Positions 38,696 to 51,299 of a DNA stretch of 64,000 bases are shown in pieces. A program made the translations under genes and the position numbers. Numbering within the stretch: position 1 is the stretch's first letter; every line of letters starts with the position of its first letter. The notes under the pieces were generated by a model. It was not told the origin of the DNA. It saw only the letters and a program-made list of their open reading frames with translations, and searched no databases. This DNA is from Rotaria sordida (Eukaryota; Rotifera; Eurotatoria; Philodinida; Philodinidae). Where the stretch lies: positions 62,001-126,000 of the forward strand of contig CAJNOL010000476.1 of assembly GCA_905250125.1 (NCBI GenBank). Reading direction: 5' to 3'.

Positions 38696-39784
38696 TTAAA
38701 CGATAGAAATTATTGAATTCGTATAATAAAGTGAAAATGCACAGATCATCGTGACAAAAGAAATAAAAAAATAAATATTAAAATTAATATGAAATACAAA
38801 AAACGAAAGAAAAGCTGTTATAATTAAAGAAAATGATATAATAAATAATCTTATTATATTTGAAGAATATTTTATTACTACAGACATAATTAAACCATTT
38901 AATACTTGTGTAATTACAATTAACCATGTATAAAATGTAAAACCATGAAATAGATTTAGATGATTAGTTGTTTTTGAAGTTGTTATCATCATACTAATAG
39001 CAGGTATTAAATTAAAAAAAGTTCCATAAGTATAAAGAAATATATTTTGTAGATGAAGTGATTCACTATAATTTCTTTTTAAAATCCATTCATTATAAAC
39101 ACCAGCAAGACCACTTAATGTACAATAAATAACTATCATTGGAATACCTAATGGACGTATATACGTTTCACGCATTATTATAGTTGAATTTGTAATAGTC
39201 TTTGAAATAAATGATGAACTTTTAAATGTACCTAAACTATAAGTAAGACCACCAAAAAAAAGTAATATTAATGCAAACCATTGTTGTTTTATTAATCGTT
39301 TTTTCATAATTAAACGATAAAGAATAGCTGTTGTAAATATTTTAAAATTTGATAAAATTTGATAAGATGTTGGATCCATATGAATTTGTATATGTACAGC
39401 TAAATTATTATTTAAAAAATAAAGAATAGCTGGTATTGAATATAATATTGATTGTTTAAACCATAAGAAAATTTGAATTTTATTTAAATGAATTCGTTTT
39501 AAACATATAAAAGCATGAAGAGAAAATAATAATTTTATAAATTCAATTATAAAATTCATTATTACTGATGAAAATGTAATCATACCATTTTTTTCACATA
39601 AATGAACTAATATTGAATAAGAACCATATGCAATTATTTGAAAAATTATCATTGCACAAAATAATATTGAATATGAACTATTTTTAGTTCTTTGTTTTAT
39701 ATTTAATGAATTATTTGTCATATATAAAAATTTTGATGACAATGATTCGTTTTCATCATTGCTTGATAGAGTAGAGTCAAACAT
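38696..39784 (-). CDS. SLC35A-type nucleotide-sugar transporter (SLC35A4-like)
   Basis: A multi-pass Golgi/ER membrane protein of the drug/metabolite transporter superfamily, in the branch exchanging nucleotide sugars for nucleoside monophosphate. It is one uninterrupted 362-aa frame with about ten hydrophobic segments. Family signatures are IPAILYFLNNNLAVHIQIHM, MDPTSYQILSNFKIFTTAIL and GLAGVYNEWILKRN with LHLQNIFLYTYG. The NNNL..H and DP.SYQ.LSN wording is closest to SLC35A4. Residues 1-35 are a Ser/Asn-rich cytoplasmic tail. It is the only intron-free multi-exon-size gene here, which raises retroposition as a possibility. The substrate cannot be read from sequence. Confidence 0.85.
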   Translation of the reverse strand: MFDSTLSSNDENESLSSKFLYMTNNSLNIKQRTKNSSYSILFCAMIIFQIIAYGSYSILVHLCEKNGMITFSSVIMNFIIEFIKLLFSLHAFICLKRIHLNKIQIFLWFKQSILYSIPAILYFLNNNLAVHIQIHMDPTSYQILSNFKIFTTAILYRLIMKKRLIKQQWFALILLFFGGLTYSLGTFKSSSFISKTITNSTIIMRETYIRPLGIPMIVIYCTLSGLAGVYNEWILKRNYSESLHLQNIFLYTYGTFFNLIPAISMMITTSKTTNHLNLFHGFTFYTWLIVITQVLNGLIMSVVIKYSSNIIRLFIISFSLIITAFLSFFVFHINFNIYFFISFVTMICAFSLYYTNSIISIV

Positions 39785-42434
39785 GGTTAAGTTAAAGCTG
39801 GCACTACCAATAATCGACGTTTTATGTTGTTAGAAAAAAGAAAAAAAAAGGAGAGAAAAAGAAGTTGCTTTTCTGAAACACATAAAGAGAACAGAACAAA
39901 CTGAGTTCAGCGATCTGCACTTATTCGGAGAAAAAAGAAAAAGTAGTGAGGAACATTTGTTTCTGTTCTCCCAATACGGAAAAAGAAATGCCAGAAGAAT
40001 ATATAGTCTTATTATTATACTGTTAATACGCATTGGAGACCAACTATTTTTCGATAGTCAAACTTGATTCTCATGTGAATTTCTACTGATTAAAATCAAT
40101 ATTGTTATAGCATGAAATTTGATTTATGGTTTAATTTTAATTCTTTGATTATGAAAATTGTAAAATTTCAATTTTATTCAGTAAATCTATGATCTATTTT
40201 GTATATCTATTACAAAATAATATGTGGATTCGTTGATGGATTATTATTAAAAGGTTAAAGAGAAATTTTTTATTCTGATAAATATTTTCATATTGAACAG
40301 TATAGACTGTCATTAGGCTAAAAGCTTCAACATCAAATGTCTTATGTTATCTAATCAAATTACGACGGGAGATGTGCAAATTAAAAAACTACTAAATTGC
40401 ATTAATTTGTTATCGAGAATATAAAAATTATTCAAATAAAGCTCGATTTTACTTAATGCACTTGTTTCATATAAACTGAATATGTGTTTCACTTTTTTGT
40501 AAAACACGATTTATAACTAGTGTTGAAGTATAGAGTGAAAATTTTGAACTCTGCACAGACTGTGACAGACATTATCGATATACGATCATAGAGGGTACAT
40601 CAATAACATCCTGTTATAATATATGAACTACTTCTTTGTTACAGTTGTGGAGGACTAAGTGAAAGAATGGTGAAGAAATGTGTCTCAGCATAGATAGAAT
40701 AAAACAATCTCCCAGGGATTAACAAGAGCAATTACACTGTGTTTCACACTTTAATCACCTAGGAATTGCGCTAACAGCCTTTTTTTGATGGTTCATTTAA
40801 TTTTTTGTTTTTCTTTTCGCTTGTCTAATCGCTTTATGAGACTGCTATATATGTCAGTTCATGCAGAATATAAATTGCAATTGAATGTGATGCATTTGTG
40901 AATTACTCACTAGCATTGCAAATCTTCATAATATAATTGCCTCACGAGAGAACCTTTTCAGGTTCTAAATAGTTTTTCAGCTGAAATTTTACTCACAAGT
41001 AGAGGATGAAGAGATTAGAGAAAGCATTGGATAATATGAGCGCCAGTTGCAATTTGACTGAAATACCGACATTTTACTACAATTTTCCTGCAGGATCCCA
41101 CTTTTGCGGTAGAATCAAAGTTTCGACATTTTTGAACAAATCATCTCCAAGATATGTATTTTCCAAAATATCCATGCATAACACAATTTCCATAACACAA
41201 ACGTCTTTGCGCTAACATACTAGTATATTGGAAATACTTCATTCTTAGATTTCTTTCAGTGTATGCATTCCCTATTTGTGAACAAAACTGCAGCTCAAAA
41301 GCTTTTTGGCAGCAGCTGGGAAGGTCCTCTTGTCAGAGTCAAAAATCAGCGTCTATACAATCGAAGACATTGAATGCGGTAATAAACGTATTCTACAATG
41401 ATATCATGCAAAGAGAATTGGTACATGTCTTTCCTGACGAGGAGACGTTTGCAACTGTCTAATCCCTTTTGAGTTCGAACTCTATACATATTGTACTGTA
41501 ATTTTAGCCTATGGCATGACATATACCATACTATAGACTACAAGTTTACCTTACGTACAGAGTCCGAACTCAAAAGTGATTGAGTAGTTGAAAGCGTTCT
41601 CTCGTTAGAGGTTCAAAGAGGAACGTTTTACAGTGACTTGTCCATAAAAACAGCAATATTTCATAGTATTACAATCGAGTTTTAGCGTATAAACATCAAC
41701 CTATATCTGTCATTTGGCAATAGTGATGATGAATACTAACAAGAAAAGAGAGAGTATTGATTGCATATTTTGTTGTTTGTAATAAGAATATAGAAAACCG
41801 AAGATGAAAAGAGACAGTCATATATACTATTTGATCTTTATATGTATCAATGGTATCTACAATGGATCAACAAAAAAAAATGATGAAATTTTTTCTCTAT
41901 TATGATTTTACAAGATTAATGTTGAATTTTAACCTACTACAAACTTATCCTAAAATTTTTACATCTCTGCAAGACATTGGATTTATTTTCTATGCTATGA
42001 CTTTTTATTTACTTAAAAATAAAATACTAAATAATCCTGCATTATTCCATGTTTTCTCATCATTACTCAATAAATGATAGCTTTATTTCAATACTTACTG
42101 TATATATATATAGATGAATCAGAATTTCTTTTAATTTTACTATCATATATCATTCTTCGTTGATCAACCATAATATTTTAAAGTACTTAAGTCTTACCTA
42201 CACACGCTAATATGCAACAAAAAACTTTCAAAATAAATGAAAGATTTAATAAGATTTGTTTGTTTTTTTCTTTGTTCATATAAACATATCGAATATTTTA
42301 AAGAATAAAAACTTAATTGAAATATCTGATTAACTCGAAATATGATTCTTAGACATTTTATTTACACAATAATATTGCTTAGATATGAATCACACAACTT
42401 GATTATATAATTTCTTTGTTCAATATCATAAAAA
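39785..42434. other. Intergenic region with a short hairpin and weak retroelement-like traces
   Basis: No gene supported. It includes the upstream region of the transporter and the 3' side of ODC. At ~41270-41450 broken frames read like the end of a Ty3/gypsy-type polyprotein (SSWEGPLVRVKNQRLYN, NDIMQRELVHVFPDEE), but too short and interrupted to claim. A hairpin follows at 41437-41605. Confidence 0.4.
41437..41605. repeat. Short inverted repeat (hairpin)
   Basis: The best-paired core is cttttgagttcgaactctatac at 41466-41487 against gtacagagtccgaactcaaaag at 41555-41576. Weaker pairing extends outwards through gacgaggagacgtttgcaac and its mirror near 41600. The loop is ~67 bp. It may be a small MITE or the folded end of a dead element. 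Confidence 0.65.
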
Positions 42435-44274
42435 TTATTTTTTCCAAATAAAAATATATTTCTTTGTTTGAAATCCATTAAAATTCGAAGCACTTGCATT
42501 TGTATATGAACCAACACCTGGAAACCATAAAACATCACCAATATCTAATAATGGTAAATCAATCGAATGTGCAATACAATCAGTTGAATCACATGTTGGA
42601 CCAAATATAACTGATCGAAATTGTGGATATTTTTTTTTCTTATCTTTTTTCATTTTTAAATAATGTACAATAAATGTTTTATGATCAAATATAATAGCAT
42701 TAAATGTTCCATAAATACCATCATTAATATAATAAATATTATCGGCATTTTCAATAAGTGCTTTGTCAGATTTGGAATTGTTATCACTGTCATCATTATT
42801 TTCGAATGAATTTGATGTACTACCAGATATATTACGTTCAAGTTTCACGATTTTTTCATTTGATTTATAAACACGATTGTGAATACGTCGAGCAATAATA
42901 CGAGTGACTAATGTCATACCTCCAGATGAAAAATAACGGCCAGGTTCTGATATTATTGTAATATCTATAAGAGAATTTTTTTATTTGATCTTATAAGTAG
43001 TCAAAGTGATCGAATTATCTGTTGTTTTTTTTTTTTTGTAGACATATTATATCTGGGACGATAGATATTTGATATACATATTTACCTTCTAATTTAGGAA
43101 ATAATTTATCCAATGTATTATTAATTATTTTAGCAACTTCAGGAAAACTTGGTTTATCCCAATCATAACCTGAAAAACCACCACCAATATCTAATATTTT
43201 AAAATTAAATCCGAATTCATCTTGTTGAGCAATATCAAAAATACGTCGTGCTTGTTTAAGAGTTTCTGTGTAGACTTTAGGATCAAGACATTGACTACCG
43301 ACATGAAATGAACATCCAACAAGGTTAATATTTAATTTACGAGCCAATCGAAGTAAAGTAATACATTCACGTTCGTTAGCACCGAATTTCATTGAAAATG
43401 GACTCAGTGAATGTCTATCATCAGGTTTAAGACGAAGAAGAACCTATTTAAATGAGAAAAAAAAAGTCATGAGTATAATTTTATGAAAGTAATCTTTTGA
43501 CTTTTTATTTATTGACTTACTTTAGCGTCGGGCCAATGTTCTTTTAATTTTTTAAGTTCATCTTCATTATCCGCTACTGTCATTTGTACACCTACTTGAC
43601 GAAATTGTCGAATATGAGATATAGATTTGCATGGATGAGCAAAGATAATACGTGTAGCATAATCAAAATTATTACCACATGTTTCACGTACTAGATTGAG
43701 TTCTTCAGATGAAGCACAATCAAAGCCACCACCTAATTCAGCAATAATTTCAATAATGAAATTCTTAGGATTGCTCTTAATTGCATAAAAAGGATGAATA
43801 CGACCAAGAAAATGCATCCATTGCAAATATTGACGAGCATAATGAGATAGATTAACAATATAAAATGGTTCATCATTATCAGATGAAAATTCTTCACAAC
43901 ATTTTCTAAATAGAAAAAAGAAAAATTATCAAACTGATTATACAATTCGATATTTGTTTTTCTTACTTGACAATAGATGCTGTAGATTGTTCATAATCAA
44001 CATGTTTGGCACCTAATTTGGTTTCAAATAATTCTTGAAGATGATGAACTTGAAATTTTTGTTTTCGCTTTTTAACTTTTGTTGCTTGTTCATCTTGATC
44101 ATGACATAAATCACGTAGAATTTCATTCGCATCTTTAAAACTAAATTCATGAGTTAAATTAGTTCCTACTGGTTGTTCAGTATCATCATATTCATTATCA
44201 TCAGCTTTTTGACAATCATTATAACTTGTTTCAGGTTTCGATGTTTCATTACGATGATGTTGATGATTAGCCAT
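42435..44274 (-). CDS. ODC1: Ornithine decarboxylase
   Basis: A PLP enzyme making putrescine from ornithine, the first step of polyamine synthesis. Four exons (43967-44274, 43521-43905, 43086-43443, 42435-42964) give 526 aa. Key sites are PFYAIKSNP (PLP lysine), GCSFHVGSQC, DIGGGFSGYDW, ISEPGRYFSSGG (split by intron 3), NDGIYGTFNAIIFDH, FGPTCDSTDCI (catalytic Cys and Asp) and DVLWFPGVGSYT. These residues favour an active ODC over an antizyme inhibitor. Two oddities stand out. The N-terminal ~80 residues are hydrophilic and low-complexity. An Asn/Asp/Ser-rich insert (ISGSTSNSFENNDDSDNNS) sits before the INDGIYG block; both lengthen it beyond ~460 aa. The start MANHQHH follows an acceptor-like caaatttag by 12 bp; an in-frame ATG at 44394 is less likely. 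Confidence 0.92.
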
Positions 44275-47200
44275 TCTTTTCTTATCTAAATTTGAAAACA
44301 AACGAAAATGACAAAGAAAGAAAGAGAAAAACGTCAAAACAATAGTAGATTCAGTATAATCATGACTCATTCCCCGTATTGTACTCGATGACATTACTGT
44401 TATTTATAAACGCTCGATATGTATATATATAAGAGTTTCATAGAGTTCCAGAATGATTTTAAAATTCATCATTTTTGCATTAATAAAAAGTAAATTTCTT
44501 GAAACTTTAACAGATTATTGTGCCTAGTTGATACAAAAATAACTGTAAACTGTGATGTCTATAGCTTTTACTAAATATGCAAATTTGTAACAACATTATC
44601 ATGCATTATTTTTTCAGTTTTTCAATATTTTAAGCTGATAAAATACGATACAAAAATTATGGAATAAATGTTGATCCCAGGATGTCCTTGGTAAACACGT
44701 AGCGAAATTAAAAATGTATCCTTTGTGACCATACACGGGTTCCTACACGTGTCGATGGAAGAGATATAAAGGTTATAATAGAAAAAATACAACGAAGGAA
44801 TGAGTACACGACTTACGAAATATAATTTTTCAAAACGATCAAGGTCCTCAAATAAAGGATTCACGCAGTTATCGATGTCGTCAATTTTTGTAAAAATAGT
44901 ATATTAGAGTGTTGTTACAGATTCTCATCCATAGTAAAAGCTAGAGACTGTTTTAAAGAGTTTGCTTTTGTTTAATGCGAGAACAATGAATTTTAAAATC
45001 ATTGGAGAAAACTTCTGGGATACCTCTTATAACCATAATGAAATTATTTACTCCAGCACCTTATTTCGAAGATTTTTCCTTGATATTGTATAGATTAAAC
45101 AGAAATAAATTTTCATTTAATGCATTACAATGTTTATCGAATCGAAAAATCAAAATCACTCTCTTATTTGTGTTCGAAATACTAAATGAAAGAAAAATAA
45201 GGAGCAACATTTTAAATAATGTAAACAAGCCTAAATATTGCATGTATTTATTTCATAAACCTTTACATCTATCAAACTCAAAAGATGTTAAGCAAACAAT
45301 GATATAATCTCTGAAGAACTCGAGAAAACAACATTATAAAGTGTAAAAATAGCATTCATTTTAGTGCATGAGCTGTATGTCAATTTAGAAGTTTTAAGGA
45401 ATAACCATAAAAAGAATTTCTACATATTTGAATCTATTTGATCATATGTAAATCCTATGCATAAGTGTCACGCAATACAGTACTGACACATAAAAATCAG
45501 CTACTTGATTTTGCTTCCAGTATTATGATATCCGAAATAGTATTAAATTTGAACAACTGAATTTCTTATCAATCGAAAACTCAAAGTGAAGATATATCAA
45601 AGAAGTTCTCACTTTTTTTCGTTTATGTTTTCGATGAAACTATTTTGGCAGTGAATTGTGTTAAGTGATTATAACGAAAAAGAAATCAAAGGAAATAATA
45701 CAAAATCTTTCACATTTTGATAATACAAGTCATTGTACAATAAACATTGAGAACTTTGAGGTATGAACATACAAAAATGCTACCCTCAAACTCATCGATA
45801 TGAATACAAAACAGTTATTGATTTATAAACTCTTATAAAACAGTGATATGGATTCTTGGATCAATTGCTTGTCACAAAAGAGCATCTCATTTTATAAACT
45901 ATCTACAGCTCAATACTTTATTGAAATTGTAAATCAAATATCTGGAACCTCTTTCAAAACTTTTCTATATTATTATATAAAAGCAAATATATAGGCGATA
46001 TTGCTATTCATTAGAGGAAGAAACACTAGTCAAAATAACAGAAATGTTGAATTTGTCTAGCAATAATATTGAGTCAGTCTCTTGTTCTATGCCATCTAAA
46101 TAAGCTAGTCAATGTTAAAAGAAACTTCATGAAGAAAATATGAGTGAAACTCATATCATTTAAGAATTTTTTGACCAGTTGTATATTTTTATAAATTTAT
46201 CGTTTTTACTCATATTCTTTTACGATATGATAGTCTTATGCATGGACTCACTAATAGATTCCATACAATACAAAGAATACGTCTTTGTACATATAATGGA
46301 ATATAACAACCATCTAGCTGTAGAGGAACAGTTGAGATCATGCAATTTCTAAATAATTATCAAAAAAAAAGGCTATATCGATCTAGTTATTTAAGTATTA
46401 TTGTTGTATTATTTTGAAGATCTCAAAAGTGTATATCAGAGGTAAAAGTTGAGGTCAAAATATCGTAATTTGATATTTTCTCTATATCATACATTGCTAC
46501 AAGCTGAAATCTTAGCAAAAAATACCTCCAACTCAGTAGGGAATGACCAGCAATGAAATGTTTTCTCGTAAGTGTATATGTTAATTATTTAAAAACTACT
46601 TTGATAATAATTTTTTACTAAAGCAACTTTAGCACCTCTCATTGTTTTAATACTGGAAGCAGAAGCATTTAACTTGATTAAAATGTCGATTGTAAACTAG
46701 ATAATTTAACATGTTTGAATGTAAAAATCTAGCATATTGATGCAAGAAATAGAACTTTGATATGAACATCGAAATATTCATGGCGTATAAACACAGTGAA
46801 TTATGTACACGACGAAACTTCATTCTAGAGAAACTGCGTAGCAATATAAGAGTCTTCTTAATTCTTGTTGCACAAACTACATGATATAAAAAACTCATAC
46901 TTGTTTGAGTCAGTACTGCACGTATTGTGTAATTATGTATGTTATCACATTGTCTGCATTAAAAATAAATTTGTTCATCAAATTTATTTTACGCAAATCT
47001 AGGGTATATTGACTTTCTTGCTTGTTGTCAAAATACATATTCAAACAAGAAAATATTTATGAGACAGTCATGACGTTCAATAGATGGCAGTTGTATTACT
47101 CGGTCACATACTGTTGATGTTATTCTCATTTCATAAAATAGACGTGTATATACACGAATGTTCACGCATATTTATGTGAGAGTAGTATAGTTTCTGAATT

Positions 47201-47723
47201 ATATCCATGCAACTTTTTTTTTCATGATTTTTCAGGCTGTATATATGGCAATATCATGTATTCTAGGTTTTGTGGATTTTTCAATATAAATCTAAAAGAA
47301 TCAGTACTCAAATAAGAGCTTTTCGAAAAATTTCCTATACTTTGTTCTCACAACATTAAATCTCGAATTAACAATTGAAAAAAAATGTTGATGAATAAAA
47401 AACATCTGAATAAATTCAAAAAATGAATTCTATTTTGTGTGTTAGACATTGTTCAAAAAGATCTATGGCAAAAAAAAAATTGTTGGCGGAAAAGATCACT
47501 AAGGGTGAAACTTTGTATCAGTCTACTTTTAAGACTATTAAATTTTGCAGTAATACATAATTTTCTATTATTAAATTTATTCACATGACATTTAATGTCA
47601 ATAAGCAAACACGATAATAATTTGCATTATTCAACGACGTGCATGTTGCATAAAACATATAAAAAGGACAAATAGACAGATAATAGATCACTTTTATAAG
47701 AGTAATATTGTTGATGGTTCCTG
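44275..47723. other. Long gene-free interval
   Basis: No coding region supported on either strand. A possible distant inverted pair is cacgcaatacagtactgac (~45470) and gtcagtactgcacgtattgtg (~46908), about 1.4 kb apart. They could bound a decayed element, but no internal coding trace was found. Confidence 0.4.
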
Positions 47724-48594
47724 ATGGCCCTAAACAAGATTAAAAATTTCAAAGTAACCATTGGTGCATCACTTGTTTTCATATGTTTTACTGCAACAAC
47801 TGTTCTCTTCACTATTGGTTGTATCTTTTATGTAGAAGAAAGTTCCAAAGTGTTGAATTATGTTAATACTACGTGTATAGTTAGTCAGATACATTGGAAA
47901 TCTTATAGATGTGTACTAATCTTTGTTCCATACACTTGTTATGTAGCAGCATGGTTCATACAGTATAATGAACATAAAGAAATATTTGCAACAATACAAG
48001 GAACGAAGCGATACACATATGAATCGGATAGTCTCAGCGAAACAAATATACATCAGGCAAGTAAAATATGAGACAAAAAAAAATTGATTTTAAAGACAAA
48101 CAATTAAATTTAAAATAATCACTTGAATTATAAGATCTATGGATATTTCGCATAGAAACAAAAAAGATTATGTGTTCTAATAATATAGATCGAATTCTTC
48201 AGTAAAATAAAAATAAAATTTTATATTTTGAGATTAAAATTTTTTTGAGAAGTGGACTTATACAATTTCGCGTATAAACTCTTTGATTATTTCAGATTAG
48301 TCATTGTCCTATAATTAAAATTAGAACAATTTCATATTCAATTTGTGAATACATAGAATAATATCTTTTGTCTTTTTTTTTTTAATATTTAAGGCTGGTT
48401 CACATTATTCCTGTTGGTATGATACTAGAGATTTATCAATAGTTCAATGGAATAAACCAAGTATTCAAGCTGCTATTATTCTACTTATTTGTGGTGGATT
48501 ATCAACATTATTAACTATTCTGTTTTCGTTTCTTACGTATCTGTTTGTTAAGGAACAAAAACATCAGGATGCACAAAATTATTATACTTACTAA
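47724..48594 (+). CDS. Small two-TM membrane protein, function unknown (weak BK-channel beta-subunit resemblance)
   Basis: Two exons (47724-48056 and 48394-48594) give 177 aa. TM1 is residues ~10-36 (VTIGASLVFICFTATTVLFT). An extracellular loop with four or five cysteines (TTCIVSQIHW, YRCVLIFVPYTCY, HYSCWYDTRDL) follows, then TM2 (AAIILLICGGLSTLLTILFS) and a short tail. The two-TM topology, a QYNE motif after the second Cys cluster and the C-F/W-Y motif just before TM2 recall KCNMB beta subunits, but the match is too weak to name it. The frame is kept only if the intron uses a GC donor: CATCAG|gcaagt...tttaag|GCTGGTTC. With the nearby GT the downstream frame hits a stop within ten codons. Confidence 0.62.
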
Positions 48595-50013
48595 ACTAAC
48601 AATTTTAAAATAAAAGAATTCCCATGACGTGTCTAAAACGAGATATTCGAATTTCAAGGTATTTGAAATTTAGGTATAAAAACAAGAGCACATAAGAATT
48701 ATTGATATCTCTTGAAATTTATTATTTTTCAGACAATAAGTTTCTAGAATCTTTCTGAGAGATATCAGATATGTTAAACCTAATCTGATTTTTATGTTAT
48801 CTGAAATGTCAGTAATATTGGACTGAAAAATGACAGCACACATCGTATATCTAAATCGAACCATACATAAGACGTCTTAAAAATAAATGCGTTGATACAT
48901 CACTTAGCGCTCTATAGGGTTGTTCGCATAATATAGCATCCTTAAATTATGACAACTAGCAGATTTTTCAGATAATTCAATGCTATCAATGATGACATAG
49001 GACAGAGGAGTTCGAAAATCGAAAAAAACCTATGATTAATATAGGAATAGGCTTTATGGATTATATCTCCATCATTGACATTAAGATGTCACCATCAAGT
49101 AAACTTTTACAAGAAAGAAAACATTCTCCATAAGATTTCGCCGTAAATATTGTATCAAAATTGGTCAAATATCGACTTGAAGAGATATGAATTTAGTGAG
49201 CATTGTAGTGTATCTTCTACATTTGGCTCAATTTAAAGTTGGCTCTGCAAATTGTGTGACAAGTTCGAATGAAATGCTTGCTTCACAACAATTATTCAAA
49301 ATTCTAAAAGATAATAAAAACAGCTATTTTGATTTAATTCTATATTTATCAAAATATTGAATTCGATGATGAATACGATGACATGATGGATGAACGCGGG
49401 AGTAACAATGATGATGACGGTTTTGACAAGAATCAATTAATATCTGGCTATTAACAGTAGTATTTCGATAGAAGAAATGGAGAATATAATTGAGTAGATT
49501 GATGAAAATACAAATTATGATTTGTGAAGTATTGCACATAGATTTCGAAAAGTTCAATTCAAGAAATACATTCCAGAATCTAGCAAATATATCGAACAAA
49601 ATAGAACAGCAATTGAAAAAGAAGCAGTTCACGATACTGTCTTAAATTTTTGGCAATCCAAAAAGCAAGAGAAATAGATTGCGATAGTTTTAAAGCCAAT
49701 ATATTATTTGTCCAGTCGTTCAAGACAGAAAATTGAATATCATCAAGAAGACACAACAAACTTATTAATCGAGCTACATCAAACAGAAAAGTTTTCTAGC
49801 TTGAATGATATTTAAATCTATTCGAGATTTAAATACATTTATATTCTAGGTACTTGAAATTGGGTAGAAAGCAAAAGATTTTTAATTTCAAATTATTCGT
49901 CTCATAAAACTTTAAATAGTGATCATTGTTCATTTCAACAAGAATACGTTTTTCTAAGAACGCTTTCTTTTACTGCTGAAAGAACAATAGAGATGACTGC
50001 TAAGAGAAATACC
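48595..50013. other. Intergenic region with possible degraded coding DNA
   Basis: No gene supported. At ~49355-49820 the plus strand reads in shifting frames like acidic coding sequence (EFDDEYDDMMDERGSNNDDD, then fragments with stops). No family could be recognised. It may be an old pseudogene. Confidence 0.35.
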
Positions 50014-51299
50014 TTATTGTCCTTGATTCTTGGAGAACTTTATGGTCTCATTGGAAATAATATGTTTTTTTCTCATTTCTTCGAAAATTTTAAAACATTT
50101 CCACGTTTCGTCATTGATATTGTAACCATTCATTAGAGCAACATACGTAATAATACCTCTATTTCTTACTACTTTAACAACATGTTCAGCACTTTCAGCT
50201 TCACCAAATTTCATTAACATATGTGCTGCTGAAGTTAATACGACAGTATCATTTCTGAAATCATTAGGCATTTTATCAAGAAGTTTTCTTCCAATCCTCA
50301 TTGCTCGATCGTTGGCAACTCGAGCACATGCATTAAATAAAAGTGTGAGAGTAAAATTATTAGGTTCAATTGTCATTTCATTTAATAAATCGAGCACTTT
50401 TTCTGGCATGTTATTAGAGATTAAACCTAACGATAACAAAGATTTAATACGCCAAAAATCATAAAAAATATTGACCTTTGAACATAGCTGTGTAGATATA
50501 ATTGAATTTGTTTGTTATTGTGGAGAGTAGACGAGATGCATTGCCCATATCATGACATTGTGATAAGCATAAAAAAAGAAGATGATCAATATCGGTAAAT
50601 AGTCAGTATTATTCAACATGGTACTAAGTGATGGACTTTTTGTTGAATATTGAGAGTAAATAAATAGGAGGCGTTTTATTTACTGATTTTTATAGTGATT
50701 TTTTGTGTTTGTCTCATGAAGTGAAATCAATTTTTGAAAAATCTAGTTTAAGACCTTAATAACTGTTCCAATACTTTTATTGATTCATCCTTAATGTTTT
50801 TATAAAAAAATATTAAAGAATATTATCTATGTGTGGAAGAAAAACTGGTGAATTTATTGGAGTAGTTTGAGACATCGAAGAATTTTTGTCGATGTATAAA
50901 TAAAATCTATAATTATGAAAATTTTATTTTTATGCAGACAAGAGAAAAAATAAAAAAGAATTTTATCGCGAAAAACAAACATGGCCTCATTCATCAAAGT
51001 ATTCATAGATTTATATTATTCTATAATCATATTCTAACTGAGAGAATCAATGACTCAGTATAGAATCAAATTAATGATGCTTGAACATAAGAATTTTTAA
51101 GTGAATTTGATGGAAGTTTTTGTTGAATATTCAAACCACGATTATAATCATTTATTATACTACAAGTATTTATTGCAATACTGATAGTATAATCTATACA
51201 TAATTCAAATTTTGAATCGACAATATCGAGAACTTCTTTATATTGTTTTGCATCAATAAGTTCTTTAATTTTTGAGTTCGATTCCATTGATAATGACAT
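50014..51299 (-). pseudogene. Pentatricopeptide-repeat (PPR) protein, broken
   Basis: PPR proteins are helical-repeat RNA binders, usually of organelles. The upstream piece (51066-51299) reads AKQYKEVLDIVDSKFELC then DYTISIAINTCSIINDYN, one repeat. The downstream piece carries DHLLFLCLSQCHDMGNASRL, NKFNYIYTAMFKGLISNNMP (joined by a 49-bp GT-AG intron, 50427-50475), IEPNNFTLTLLFNACARVAN and TVVLTSAAHMLMKFGEAESA. The two do not connect. The first ends at SYVQASLI with no donor, ~400 bp of unrelated AT-rich DNA follows, and MLNNT before DIDHLL is out of frame by what looks like a ~10-bp insertion. The C-terminus also ends early. A diverged but expressed gene with unusual splicing is a less likely alternative. 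Confidence 0.75.

Noticed and set aside
40898..41462. A Ty3/gypsy retrotransposon
   Set aside because: Only weak, interrupted similarity to the end of a polyprotein; no reverse transcriptase, integrase core or LTR pair was found.
49324..49632. 102-codon minus-strand frame
   Set aside because: The plus strand of the same DNA looks more like broken acidic coding sequence; neither could be assigned.
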